Assembly: GCA_902515775.1 (NCBI GenBank)
Contig: CABXVU010000012.1
Span: 1 to 39,771 of the forward strand
DNA length: 39,771 nt
Source of the DNA: an uncultured SAR86 cluster bacterium
Lineage (GTDB): Bacteria; Pseudomonadota; Gammaproteobacteria; Magnimaribacterales; D2472
Direction: 5' to 3'
Under the pieces are notes generated by a model. The model searched no databases, had not been told where the DNA came from, and saw only the letters and a list, made by a program, of their open reading frames with translations. The position numbers and the translations under genes are program-made. Shown here piece by piece: positions 16,334 through 24,497 of this stretch. The first letter of the stretch is position 1. Each line of letters starts with the position of its first letter.

Positions 16334-18823
16334 TCAGAAATTGTAAACGATCTGAGCTCCAATTTGTCTACCCATGTTCGCATTACCAGCATAAAACTTA
16401 GAAGATAGTCCATCTCCACCGAGAATAGAATAATCTGAGTAGTAGCCCTGAATATTAGTCAAATCAACATCGTCAATAATATTTTTAACGAAGAAGCTTG
16501 CATCCCAAATACCATCGGATGATCTCCAGCCGACAATAATATTTGCTAGATATAGTGCTTTGATTTCTAAGTCAGGGTTAATAGCGCTGGTGCGCTCATC
16601 TCTCCAGCTTAAATTATATCTTGTATATCTTTCGCCACCCCATGCAGCAGGAACTACATGATCAAGATAAAATGAAAGAGATGATTCTGCAGCATCGTTA
16701 ACGGGAGTTCCGCTTACATCTCTCATCGCAGCTGCCATACCTGTGTATGATGGATCATTTGCATAACCCATAGAACCAGCAGCGTATTCAGAATCATTGG
16801 CTGTAAAGCTTCCTCCAAGTGTTAAATTTGAATTTACAACATATGCATAATCAATGTCTAATCCAGTGATTGTGGCATCATTGTTAGTAAAAATTCCGCC
16901 CATTACTTGAGATGTGGGTCCAGGACCAGTAGCAGTGTAGGTTCTTGCTGTTACGTTGTCCCATTTGGATTGAAAGCCTTCTATATCAAAATCAAAATAT
17001 GCAGCGTTCAACCTCAATCTTCCATCCAAGAAGGTACCCTTCATACCAATTTCAAACATGGTACTTTCTTCCTCGTCAAAAATAGTTAATGAGGGAAGAA
17101 TTGGTGTAGGTGCGATTGTGGATGAAGGTCTTCTATATCCAGTTTCACTACTGGCATAGATTAATACGTCATCATTAATGTAGTGCCCTACTTTAAAGCT
17201 GCCTGTTGTGGATTCAGGGGTTGTTCTTTGAAGTTCAACAGGAGTCCTAGGAATTGTCATCCCACCACCTGATGCTGCACCGACAGCAGCAGAAAGAGGT
17301 AAGTATAAATTTTGAGCATTGTAAGTCTCAGTCTCTTGATCACGAAGACCAAGTTGAACAAATGTTCGCTCACTTAAATTATATTTAAAGTTTGCAAATA
17401 CAGCTTCTGTTTTTGCATCCACAGGAATGCCCATGCAAGTTATAACAACTAATTGAGTTGCAAAAATATTTGGGTTTTCTCTTGCAGCTTCACAAGCTTG
17501 GTTAGGTGTCTTGTATGCCATACCAGGGCCTACAAGAGGTTTAAGCATTTGAGGAGCAGATTGATAGACAGAAAAAGTCAAGTCTAAGTCTGCGTCTGTG
17601 TAGGTTTGTGAGTCTCTAGAGAAAAACCCAACAGTATATTCTAGAGTATCATTGTCTTGATTAGACAATCTAAACTCCATGGTTTCAATACCAGTGTTAG
17701 TTCTAACTTCTTGAGGATATCCATAAGTAAATGCACCAGCAAAGTCCCTATCAATCATTCCCATGGCATCACTTTCGGCTTTTGAATATCTCATTGCTAC
17801 CAAATGCGAGCCTGCATCATAGTCAATCATTAGATTATGGACAAATGCACTTGTATTTTGTCTAGGATTTTGAAAATGTAATGCAACTCTGTCCTCTGGG
17901 CTTAAACCATTGACTGGTATATCTGAATAGTTTGGTCTATCAAGAAACGTTAACTGGGCTGCTGAACCTGCAGGAGCTAGGCCAAATTGTTCTGCTAGCG
18001 CCACATTAGCCACGTATGCATCAACAACTTGTGCATATGATGGAGTGCCATTAGAGCCAGCAACAGGTTGAGGATATATAGAGTCAACTTCCATATTTTG
18101 ATATTTATATTTCACAGAAAGGTTATCGGATGGCTCCCACGAAACGCTTAATCGACCTGAGTCATATTGATGATTTTCATTAACTCCAGTCCTAGTATTT
18201 GTAACCTCAGTTCCATCATTGCTATTTGTAACCGCAGCAAATCTCATTGAAAGTGTATCTGAAAAATGAAAATCACTTGCAGCCTCAATGATAGAGGTCA
18301 TATTATCGGCCCAAGTTGTTTTTACATAGCCATTTCTCTCACCACTTCCCACTTGTGCAGATCTTGTATAAATGTGCAATGCGCCACCTGAACTAACCAC
18401 ACCTTGCAATGTACCTTGAGCACCTTTAAGAATTTCAACCCTTTCTGTGTCATACATTTGAAGGAAGATTTCACCAGTTCTAAGGGGGACTTCGTCAAGA
18501 TAACCTTGGACAGGCTGATCATTACCACCATCAGGATCTAAGGTTTGTCCACGAATCATGATTTTTGCCCTTCTTGGATCTATTTGAGTAAACTCAACGC
18601 CAGATACAATTTGAGATAACTCGCTTAAATCTCTTATTTGATAATCATCTAGAGTTGTTCCAGTTACTGCGTTAACAGTTTGCGCAATATCTTGAACATT
18701 TTCTTCTTTCTTTGTTGCTGTAACAACAACTTCCTCAAGAACTAGTGCGCCATCTTGGGCAAAAGTTACGTTTGGAATTGCTGTAAAAGCAATAATACTT
18801 AATACACTTAATAGTCTCTTCAT
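16334..18823 (-). CDS. TonB-dependent outer-membrane receptor
   Basis: An 829-residue receptor. Residues 1-22 are a signal peptide ending in TFA. A TonB-box-like segment, LEEVVVTATKK (about 29-39), comes next. The plug domain runs from about 45 to 155 (QDIAQTVNAVTG; RAKIMIRGQ; VEILKGAQGTLQGVVSSGGA). The rest is a 22-strand barrel that ends in the aromatic residue Phe829 (GAQIVYNF), needed for insertion by the Bam complex. No extended N-terminal signalling domain is present, so it is not a FecA-type transducer. The ligand is unknown; siderophores, vitamins or oligomeric organic compounds are all possible. It has a near-consensus promoter and a very strong ribosome binding site, so it is probably abundant. 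Confidence 0.94.
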   Translation of the reverse strand: MKRLLSVLSIIAFTAIPNVTFAQDGALVLEEVVVTATKKEENVQDIAQTVNAVTGTTLDDYQIRDLSELSQIVSGVEFTQIDPRRAKIMIRGQTLDPDGGNDQPVQGYLDEVPLRTGEIFLQMYDTERVEILKGAQGTLQGVVSSGGALHIYTRSAQVGSGERNGYVKTTWADNMTSIIEAASDFHFSDTLSMRFAAVTNSNDGTEVTNTRTGVNENHQYDSGRLSVSWEPSDNLSVKYKYQNMEVDSIYPQPVAGSNGTPSYAQVVDAYVANVALAEQFGLAPAGSAAQLTFLDRPNYSDIPVNGLSPEDRVALHFQNPRQNTSAFVHNLMIDYDAGSHLVAMRYSKAESDAMGMIDRDFAGAFTYGYPQEVRTNTGIETMEFRLSNQDNDTLEYTVGFFSRDSQTYTDADLDLTFSVYQSAPQMLKPLVGPGMAYKTPNQACEAARENPNIFATQLVVITCMGIPVDAKTEAVFANFKYNLSERTFVQLGLRDQETETYNAQNLYLPLSAAVGAASGGGMTIPRTPVELQRTTPESTTGSFKVGHYINDDVLIYASSETGYRRPSSTIAPTPILPSLTIFDEEESTMFEIGMKGTFLDGRLRLNAAYFDFDIEGFQSKWDNVTARTYTATGPGPTSQVMGGIFTNNDATITGLDIDYAYVVNSNLTLGGSFTANDSEYAAGSMGYANDPSYTGMAAAMRDVSGTPVNDAAESSLSFYLDHVVPAAWGGERYTRYNLSWRDERTSAINPDLEIKALYLANIIVGWRSSDGIWDASFFVKNIIDDVDLTNIQGYYSDYSILGGDGLSSKFYAGNANMGRQIGAQIVYNF

Positions 18824-18829
18824 GGTTTT

Positions 18830-18837
18830 CCCCCTCC
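18830..18837 (-). promoter_or_regulatory. Strong ribosome binding site of the TonB receptor gene
   Basis: GGAGGGGG lies six bases before the ATG at 18823. Most genes in the window have weak or no Shine-Dalgarno sequence, so this stands out. It supports both the start choice and high translation of the receptor. Confidence 0.8.
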
Positions 18838-18859
18838 AAATTGAAGATGTTTAACTAAA

Positions 18860-18888
18860 AATATACCTTTTTTTTCACAAAATCCCAA
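18860..18888 (-). promoter_or_regulatory. Sigma-70-type promoter of the TonB receptor gene
   Basis: TTGGGA (18883-18888) and TATATT (18860-18865) are separated by exactly 17 bases, matching 4 of 6 and 5 of 6 consensus positions. The expected start is near 18853, giving a leader of about 30 bases that ends in the strong ribosome binding site. It lies in the 92-base gap after the coiled-coil protein gene. Confidence 0.6.
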
Positions 18889-18915
18889 ACTTTTTACTAA
18901 AAAGTAAAATGAATG

Positions 18916-19548
18916 TTAGGGAGTATTACTCATATTTATGCTAGAGATTTCTAGCTGCATCTCTTGAAGCATTTCATTATTTTGCCTTCTGTATGAGTCA
19001 AATGCTTGAACTGTTTCTTCCAGCAACAAGAAACTCTTACTCAATTCATCAATTTTATTTTGAACTTCTAAATTATTCTGAGACAACTGAGATAATTCCA
19101 CAACAGAATCAGACAATTTTTGAGATTGGTTTTTAATATTTATGATATTTTTTTGATCATTTGTTTGAGTTAATGCTATTTTTTTTAGTGCAGTAGAGTG
19201 TTTATCTATTTCTTTTGTTAATTTAGTTATATTGACTTTATTTCGCTTGTTGCTCAAATCCCATAATTTTCTTATTTCTTTATCAAGAAATTGAAGTTGC
19301 GTATTTATATCTGTTAAAAATTCAGTAGAAGTTGAATCAGCTAATTGAAGTTGTTCCTCCAAAATTGTAAGCCTTGATTCGAACTTAGAATTTACATTTC
19401 GAGATGTTTTTGATAGCTGAGAAACCCAAATAGAGAGACTTAAAATTGCAAAAAGCAACGAAACGAAAACTATACCCAAAAATAGACCACTTTTATTTTT
19501 GTTTATATATCCGTTCTCATCTTTAGTTGCTGAAATTTTCTTGGCCAT
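18916..19548 (-). CDS. Membrane-anchored coiled-coil protein, hypothetical
   Basis: A 210-residue protein with a short basic N terminus, one membrane helix (about residues 22-42, GLFLGIVFVSLLFAILSLSI) and a long polar, helix-prone remainder. That remainder shows leucine/isoleucine heptad spacing from about residue 55 to 200. By charge rule the N terminus is cytoplasmic and the coiled coil periplasmic. FLDKEIRKLWDLSNKRNK in the middle is more regular than the rest and looks like a conserved motif. No enzyme motif is visible. It lies upstream of the TonB receptor on the same strand, but the receptor has its own promoter, so a functional link is not shown. It is divergent from the acyl-CoA dehydrogenase pair. 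Confidence 0.75.
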   Translation of the reverse strand: MAKKISATKDENGYINKNKSGLFLGIVFVSLLFAILSLSIWVSQLSKTSRNVNSKFESRLTILEEQLQLADSTSTEFLTDINTQLQFLDKEIRKLWDLSNKRNKVNITKLTKEIDKHSTALKKIALTQTNDQKNIINIKNQSQKLSDSVVELSQLSQNNLEVQNKIDELSKSFLLLEETVQAFDSYRRQNNEMLQEMQLEISSINMSNTP

Positions 19549-19645
19549 AAGTAATAAGAGTTAGTGTCTTAAATTGTATTAAATAATATGTTCTAATATC
19601 TTTCATTAAATTATAAGCTCTAACTCAAAACTATATAAGAATATA

Positions 19646-20767
19646 ATGAATTTAGATTTCTCAGATGATCAAAAGTTTTTGCAAGATGAAGCAAAAAAAT
19701 TCTTTGATAAAGAAGGTGGACTTGCAAATGCAAGAGCAGTAATGGATAACTCGCTTGATGGTGATGAAAAACTTTGGCAGAAAATTATTGAATTAGGCTG
19801 GACAGGAGTCAGAATCCCTGAGGCCTATGATGGTCTGGGTTTAGGCCACCTAGAACTTTGTGTCATTGCTGAAGAGCTTGGAAGATCTCTTGCGCCAGTT
19901 CCATTTTCTTCTTCTGTTTATTTTTTTACTGAAGCCCTCATAAAATTTGCAAATGAGGAAATTAAATCTGAGTTATTGCCTAAATTAGTCTCTGGGGATG
20001 CGGTTGGCACCTATGGAATTGCAGAAGATACTCATCAAGCAACAGAATCAAATTTAAATGTAACTGTAACATCTGAAAAAATCAGTGGAATTAAAATTGC
20101 TGTTCCAGATGCAGGGATTGCCTCCCACATGATTCTTGTTGTTAAGTCTGAATCTGGCACTGATTTAAGACTTGTTGATCTTAATGACACATCGGTAACA
20201 GTTACACCGCAAAAGAATCTTGATACCTCTCGAGCTTTTTTTAAAGTTGAATTTAAAGATACTCCATCAAAATTACTTGGAGAAACTGGTAAGGGTTGGA
20301 CTTACATTCAACATTTGCTTGATCAAGCAGCTGTTTTATTTGCATTCGAACAAGTTGGGGGGTCTCAAGCAGCGCTTGATATGGCGAAAGCATATTCTAT
20401 GGAAAGATTTGCATTTGGCAGGCAAATTGGATCTTATCAAGCCATAAAACATAAACTTGCTGATATGTATATTGCTGTCACACTTGCTAAATCAAATTGT
20501 TATTATGGAGCGTGGGCACTGTCGTCAGAATCTGCTGAACTACCTCTTGCTGCTGCAACTGCAAGAGTGAGTGCAACAAAAGCTTTTCAATTATGCTCAA
20601 AAGAAAATATTCAAACTCATGGTGGAAATGGCTTTACATGGGAGTATGATTGTCATTTATTTTACAAAAGATCAAAAGTTCTTTCTGTTTTGCTTGGATC
20701 TGAAGCGACTTGGAAAGAGAAGCTAGTTTCTAACTTAGAAAAAACCAACACATTAGCAAAAGGATAA
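19646..20767 (+). CDS. Acyl-CoA dehydrogenase, small subunit of a probable pair
   Basis: A 373-residue acyl-CoA dehydrogenase-fold protein with a shortened middle domain. The N-terminal domain is clear (MNLDFSDDQKFLQDEAKKFF; GLGHLELCVIAEELGRSLAP). The C-terminal domain holds MERFAFGRQIGSYQAIKHKLADMY, where the Arg of FGRQI contacts FAD in this family, and THGGNGFTWEYDCHLFYKRSK. Its substrate region is weak compared with the next gene. It ends three bases before the start of a second, larger acyl-CoA dehydrogenase. Adjacent unequal pairs like this form alpha2-beta2 enzymes in steroid and other side-chain breakdown (ChsE1-ChsE2 and IpdE1-IpdE2 of mycobacteria). The substrate here is unknown. 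Confidence 0.9.
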   Translation: MNLDFSDDQKFLQDEAKKFFDKEGGLANARAVMDNSLDGDEKLWQKIIELGWTGVRIPEAYDGLGLGHLELCVIAEELGRSLAPVPFSSSVYFFTEALIKFANEEIKSELLPKLVSGDAVGTYGIAEDTHQATESNLNVTVTSEKISGIKIAVPDAGIASHMILVVKSESGTDLRLVDLNDTSVTVTPQKNLDTSRAFFKVEFKDTPSKLLGETGKGWTYIQHLLDQAAVLFAFEQVGGSQAALDMAKAYSMERFAFGRQIGSYQAIKHKLADMYIAVTLAKSNCYYGAWALSSESAELPLAAATARVSATKAFQLCSKENIQTHGGNGFTWEYDCHLFYKRSKVLSVLLGSEATWKEKLVSNLEKTNTLAKG

Positions 20768-20770
20768 AAT

Positions 20771-22003
20771 ATGGATTTTAACGACACACCAGAACAGGCT
20801 AAATTTAGGGCAAAATGCAGAGAGTGGCTTGAAGCAAATGCAGAACTTAAAGAAAATAAAAGCAGTGGGCATACCGATTCAACGCTTGAAGATCATCTAA
20901 AAGTTGCAAAAGCATGGCAACAAAAAAAATATGAAGCAGGCTGGGCTATGCTTCATTGGCCAAAAGAATATGGTGGTATAGAAGCTTCCCCAATTGAAAG
21001 AATTATATGGGGACAAGAAGAAGCTAAATTTAATGTGCCAGGTGGCATTTTTGAAATTGGCCTTGGTATGTGTGGTCCTGTAATGATGCAATATGCAACT
21101 GAAGATCAAAAAGATAGGTATCTAGCGCCCATGGCTGAAGGAAAAGAAATTTGGTGTCAGCTATTTTCTGAGCCGGCAGCAGGTTCAGACGTCGCTGGTC
21201 TTAGAAGCAAAGCTGAAAGAGACGGCGATGATTGGATAATTAATGGTCAAAAGGTCTGGACTTCTGGGGCACATTATTCTGATTTTGGTATCTTGGTTGT
21301 TCGTCACGATCCGGATGTAGCCAAACATAAAGGGCTTACATTCTTTTTTGTAGATATGAAATCTCCAGGAATAACTGTTAAACCAATTAAACAAATCACA
21401 GGTCAAGCAGGAACTGGTGCTGGGTTTAATGAAGTTTACTTTGATGATGTTCGTATTCCCGATTCTCAACGTCTTGGAGAAATTGGAGATGGATGGAAAG
21501 TAGCTATTACTACTCTTATGAATGAAAGACTAGCTGTTGGCGATGCTAGAGGTTCTGACATTGAAGAGGCATTAATCTTGTCTAAAACCAAAGACGATGC
21601 TGGTGAAGCAATGATAAAAAATGACTCAGTGAGAGAAAAACTTGCTGATTGGTTTTGTGAAGCCAATGGTCTTAAATATACTAAATTTAGAACAATCTCT
21701 GCTCTCTCAAAAGGAGAGGCTCCTGGACCAGAAGCTTCCATTACAAAAATCGTAAGTGCAAATAAGTTGCAAGAAATTGGTAACTTTGGAATCGATTCCG
21801 ATGATATGGCTGGAATGTTAATTGATGAGAATGATGGCGTAAGCTCATTTCAAGGAGCATGGCTTGGAGCGCCTGGTTTAAGAATTGCTGGCGGAACTGA
21901 TGAGATTTTAAGAAATGTAATAGCAGAGAGAGTCTTAGGCTTGCCTCAAGATCCAAGAGCCGATAAAGGCTTGGCTTTTAAGGATATTCCAACAAAGGCA
22001 TAA
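20771..22003 (+). CDS. Acyl-CoA dehydrogenase, large subunit of a probable pair
   Basis: A 410-residue acyl-CoA dehydrogenase. The middle domain has the FAD/substrate signature CQLFSEPAAGSDVAGLRSKA and INGQKVWTSGAHYSDFG. A C-terminal helical domain ends in LRIAGGTDEILRNVIAERVL. At the position of the catalytic Glu in medium-chain enzymes (IYEGT) this protein has Gly (IAGGT), so any catalytic base must come from elsewhere, perhaps the partner subunit. AAAGGA six bases before the ATG lies in the end of the upstream gene, so translation of the two is coupled. Together they probably dehydrogenate a large or branched acyl-CoA. Confidence 0.92.
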   Translation: MDFNDTPEQAKFRAKCREWLEANAELKENKSSGHTDSTLEDHLKVAKAWQQKKYEAGWAMLHWPKEYGGIEASPIERIIWGQEEAKFNVPGGIFEIGLGMCGPVMMQYATEDQKDRYLAPMAEGKEIWCQLFSEPAAGSDVAGLRSKAERDGDDWIINGQKVWTSGAHYSDFGILVVRHDPDVAKHKGLTFFFVDMKSPGITVKPIKQITGQAGTGAGFNEVYFDDVRIPDSQRLGEIGDGWKVAITTLMNERLAVGDARGSDIEEALILSKTKDDAGEAMIKNDSVREKLADWFCEANGLKYTKFRTISALSKGEAPGPEASITKIVSANKLQEIGNFGIDSDDMAGMLIDENDGVSSFQGAWLGAPGLRIAGGTDEILRNVIAERVLGLPQDPRADKGLAFKDIPTKA

Positions 22004-22105
22004 ATACTGTTAATAAATTAGGAAGACGCATATCTTTATCAAAAGTTAGATTGTAATTTGTGATTTCAAGAATTGGTTTTTTATTTCCTACTAAAATTCA
22101 TTTAG

Positions 22106-23932
22106 ATGCCAGTTCATTATAGCTGTTTTAAAAATCCCTTTGAAGAGAATTTCCAAGAAATTATATGGAAGGATGGCCTGCCCTTCTCGAACAAATATCA
22201 TGACAGATTCTTTCAAGATGATGCGGTCTCAGAAGTTACAAATATCTTTATAGAGCCTAATCAGCTCCTTGAAAGAATTAGAAATTCCTCTCAAATATGT
22301 ATAGGAGAACTAGGATTTGGACTTGGTTTGAATTTTTTCGTCACTGCTAAATTTTGGTTTGAAAATAATAAAGATCTTAACTCTCATAATCTAGAGTATC
22401 TTGCAATTGATGAGGCGTTTCCAACTAAAGCACAGGTACTTAAACTCATTAGAAATTTTCCTGATCTGGAAGAGATCTGTAATATTTTTTTAGACAGTTA
22501 CGATCTTACACATAATGATACCAAAAGAATTTATTTTCCATCTCTAAAAATTAGACTTACGCTTATTCAAAATGACGTTGAGTCAGGATTAAAAAATCTT
22601 CTTGGGCTAAAGAATAATCAAATTAATGCTTGGTACCTTGATGGATTTGATCCAAACAAGAATAAATCTATGTGGAGTAATTCTGTTTTTCAATATATAA
22701 ATTTTTTGTCTTCAAGAAATGCAACTTTTGGAACTTTTACATCAGCTGGTTTTGTCAAAAGAGGGCTAGAAAAATTTGGATTTGAGGTAAACAAAGTGAA
22801 AGGTTTTGGAAAAAAACGTCATAAGCTTATTGGAAGTAAATCATTTGATGCTTCTCATGCGAGCACTCAACGAAATAAAAAAAAGAAAATAGGTATTATT
22901 GGAACCGGAATAGCAGCTTGTTCTGTGGCCTATGCAGCTGTTCAAAATGGATCGGATGTAGAAATGTTTGAGTCGGCAGAATCTATTGCTGCTGGCGCAT
23001 CAGGCAATCCAGTTGCTGCAATGTATCCCAGATTTTCAGTTAATAATTCGCCATATTCTTTTTTAACTGCGCAGAGCTACTTTTTTGCAGAAAAATTGTA
23101 TAAACAAATGCCGAATGCATATAAAAATACTGGTCTTTTATTTACGCACTCTAATAATTATCAGGAAGAATGGATTCAAGACATCAAAAATTTAAATAGA
23201 GATGACTTATTTCAGATTTTAGATAAAAAAGAAATGGAAAAGTTATATGGATTTAAATCTGATGGTCTGTTAGTTAAAAAAGGCGGGTATCTTTTTCCAA
23301 AATTAATTTGTCGAGAAATGACTGCTCATCCTGAGATAAAAATAACCTTAAATCATTGTTTTGATAAATGGTCTAAGAATGGATCTAAATTAGATATTGA
23401 ATTTTTAAATCAAGAAAAAAAATGTGCTTATGACGATTTAATTATTGCAAATGGTCCAAGCCTAGAAAAATATTTATCTGGACTGAAGATCTCTAAAGGA
23501 CAGCTAGTTGGTTTAAAAGGCGATCAGTCAATTGATCTTAATCTTCCGGTGAACTCAGCAGGCTATATTTTGCCAAAGTTAGAAAATATCACTTGGATTG
23601 GTTCATCTCATGAAAAAGAGTATGAAGATATTCAAGTTTCTTATGAGGTTGGAGCAGAGCTCATCAAAAGAATAAATAAAAACTTTAAAACTGATCTAAT
23701 TAGTGAACCAGACATCTTGATGGAGGCTCGTCTAAGGACTGGCAGCAAAGATAGGCTACCTTTAGCAGGAAAAATTGAAGAAAATGTTTATGCTATAGGC
23801 GCGCTTGGCTCTAGAGGATTTAGTTTAGGTCCAATATTAGGAGAGCATATTGCATCATTAATCAATAACACTCCGAGCCCTATATCCTCAGGGATTGCTA
23901 TAGCTATCGAGCCATTGAGATTTAAAGATTAA
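22106..23932 (+). CDS. mnmC: Bifunctional tRNA 5-methylaminomethyl-2-thiouridine biosynthesis protein MnmC
   Basis: A 608-residue fusion (E. coli about 668). The N-terminal half is the SAM methyltransferase, with motif GELGFGLGLNF (67-77) and the active-site loop AWYLDGFDPNKNKSMW (175-190). The C-terminal half from about residue 262 is a DAO-type FAD oxidase (IGIIGTGIAACSVAYA; GASGNPVAAMYPRFS) ending in GALGSRGFSLGPILGEHIA. It converts cmnm5(s2)U34 to nm5 and then to mnm5(s2)U in tRNAs reading NNA/NNG codons, after MnmE-MnmG. It lies 102 bases after the acyl-CoA dehydrogenase pair and appears separately expressed. Its 3' end overlaps the convergent lipoprotein gene by 11 bases. Confidence 0.95.
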   Translation: MPVHYSCFKNPFEENFQEIIWKDGLPFSNKYHDRFFQDDAVSEVTNIFIEPNQLLERIRNSSQICIGELGFGLGLNFFVTAKFWFENNKDLNSHNLEYLAIDEAFPTKAQVLKLIRNFPDLEEICNIFLDSYDLTHNDTKRIYFPSLKIRLTLIQNDVESGLKNLLGLKNNQINAWYLDGFDPNKNKSMWSNSVFQYINFLSSRNATFGTFTSAGFVKRGLEKFGFEVNKVKGFGKKRHKLIGSKSFDASHASTQRNKKKKIGIIGTGIAACSVAYAAVQNGSDVEMFESAESIAAGASGNPVAAMYPRFSVNNSPYSFLTAQSYFFAEKLYKQMPNAYKNTGLLFTHSNNYQEEWIQDIKNLNRDDLFQILDKKEMEKLYGFKSDGLLVKKGGYLFPKLICREMTAHPEIKITLNHCFDKWSKNGSKLDIEFLNQEKKCAYDDLIIANGPSLEKYLSGLKISKGQLVGLKGDQSIDLNLPVNSAGYILPKLENITWIGSSHEKEYEDIQVSYEVGAELIKRINKNFKTDLISEPDILMEARLRTGSKDRLPLAGKIEENVYAIGALGSRGFSLGPILGEHIASLINNTPSPISSGIAIAIEPLRFKD

Positions 23933-24437
23933 CTAGTAAATTCTCCACTAACATTTCAGCAGATTGCATATCAGTGGGAGCATAGCTTGAACCTTTGCGC
24001 CATTTTGTTAGGCCAGTCCATAAAGTCTTTTCTACCTCATCATCCATCACAGAAATTCGAAGAAAAAACTCTGGAATAGAATTAATTCTGTCTGGCTCAT
24101 AAAGATAACTTCTATACATTGGGTAACCATAGAAACGGAAATCATCGTATCTAATTTTATCTTTTGTTGTGACACTTACATCAATAGAAAGCGAAGCATC
24201 ATTTGAAAATTTATGCCCTACTCCTTCCAAATAATTTTTGGCAGCATCTCCTAAATTTTCAATCAAAATTGGGTCCATCTCCACTGGCAATGAGTCCTTA
24301 TTTAATTGAACTTTAAAGGTTGTTCCTTCGTCTAACTGGAAATTATCCCTACTATTTAACTCTGTAAAGGGTGTAGATGTGCACGAAGCAAAAAATAATA
24401 TTGCTGTAAGTATTGAAAAATTTCTTTTTAGTGTCAT
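23922..24437 (-). CDS. DUF4136-like lipoprotein
   Basis: A 171-residue exported lipoprotein. From the ATG at 24437 it begins MTLKRNFSILTAILFFASC, a compact signal peptide with a lipobox whose Cys19 would be lipidated. A longer frame starting at 24479 would put 14 unneeded residues before the signal. The remainder has a beta-strand-rich pattern with YDDFRFYGYPMYRSYLYEP in the middle and LWTGLTKWRKGSSYAP near the end. These features are similar to DUF4136 lipoproteins, whose function is not known. It is divergent from the M16 peptidase gene with a 60-base spacer. Confidence 0.78.
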   Translation of the reverse strand: MTLKRNFSILTAILFFASCTSTPFTELNSRDNFQLDEGTTFKVQLNKDSLPVEMDPILIENLGDAAKNYLEGVGHKFSNDASLSIDVSVTTKDKIRYDDFRFYGYPMYRSYLYEPDRINSIPEFFLRISVMDDEVEKTLWTGLTKWRKGSSYAPTDMQSAEMLVENLLVNL

Positions 24438-24497
24438 ATGTAATAGTAATCCTCTTATAATATAACTAATATAAGGCATTTAATTAATATTTAAACC

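Noticed and set aside
19558-19626. GAGTTAG/CTAACTC inverted repeat in the 97-base divergent region upstream of the acyl-CoA dehydrogenase pair
   Set aside because: Only seven bases long with a 55-base separation in AT-rich DNA; no regulator is adjacent, so chance is likely.
24438-24479. Longer start for the lipoprotein at 24479
   Set aside because: The extra 14 residues would precede a complete lipoprotein signal peptide that begins at 24437.
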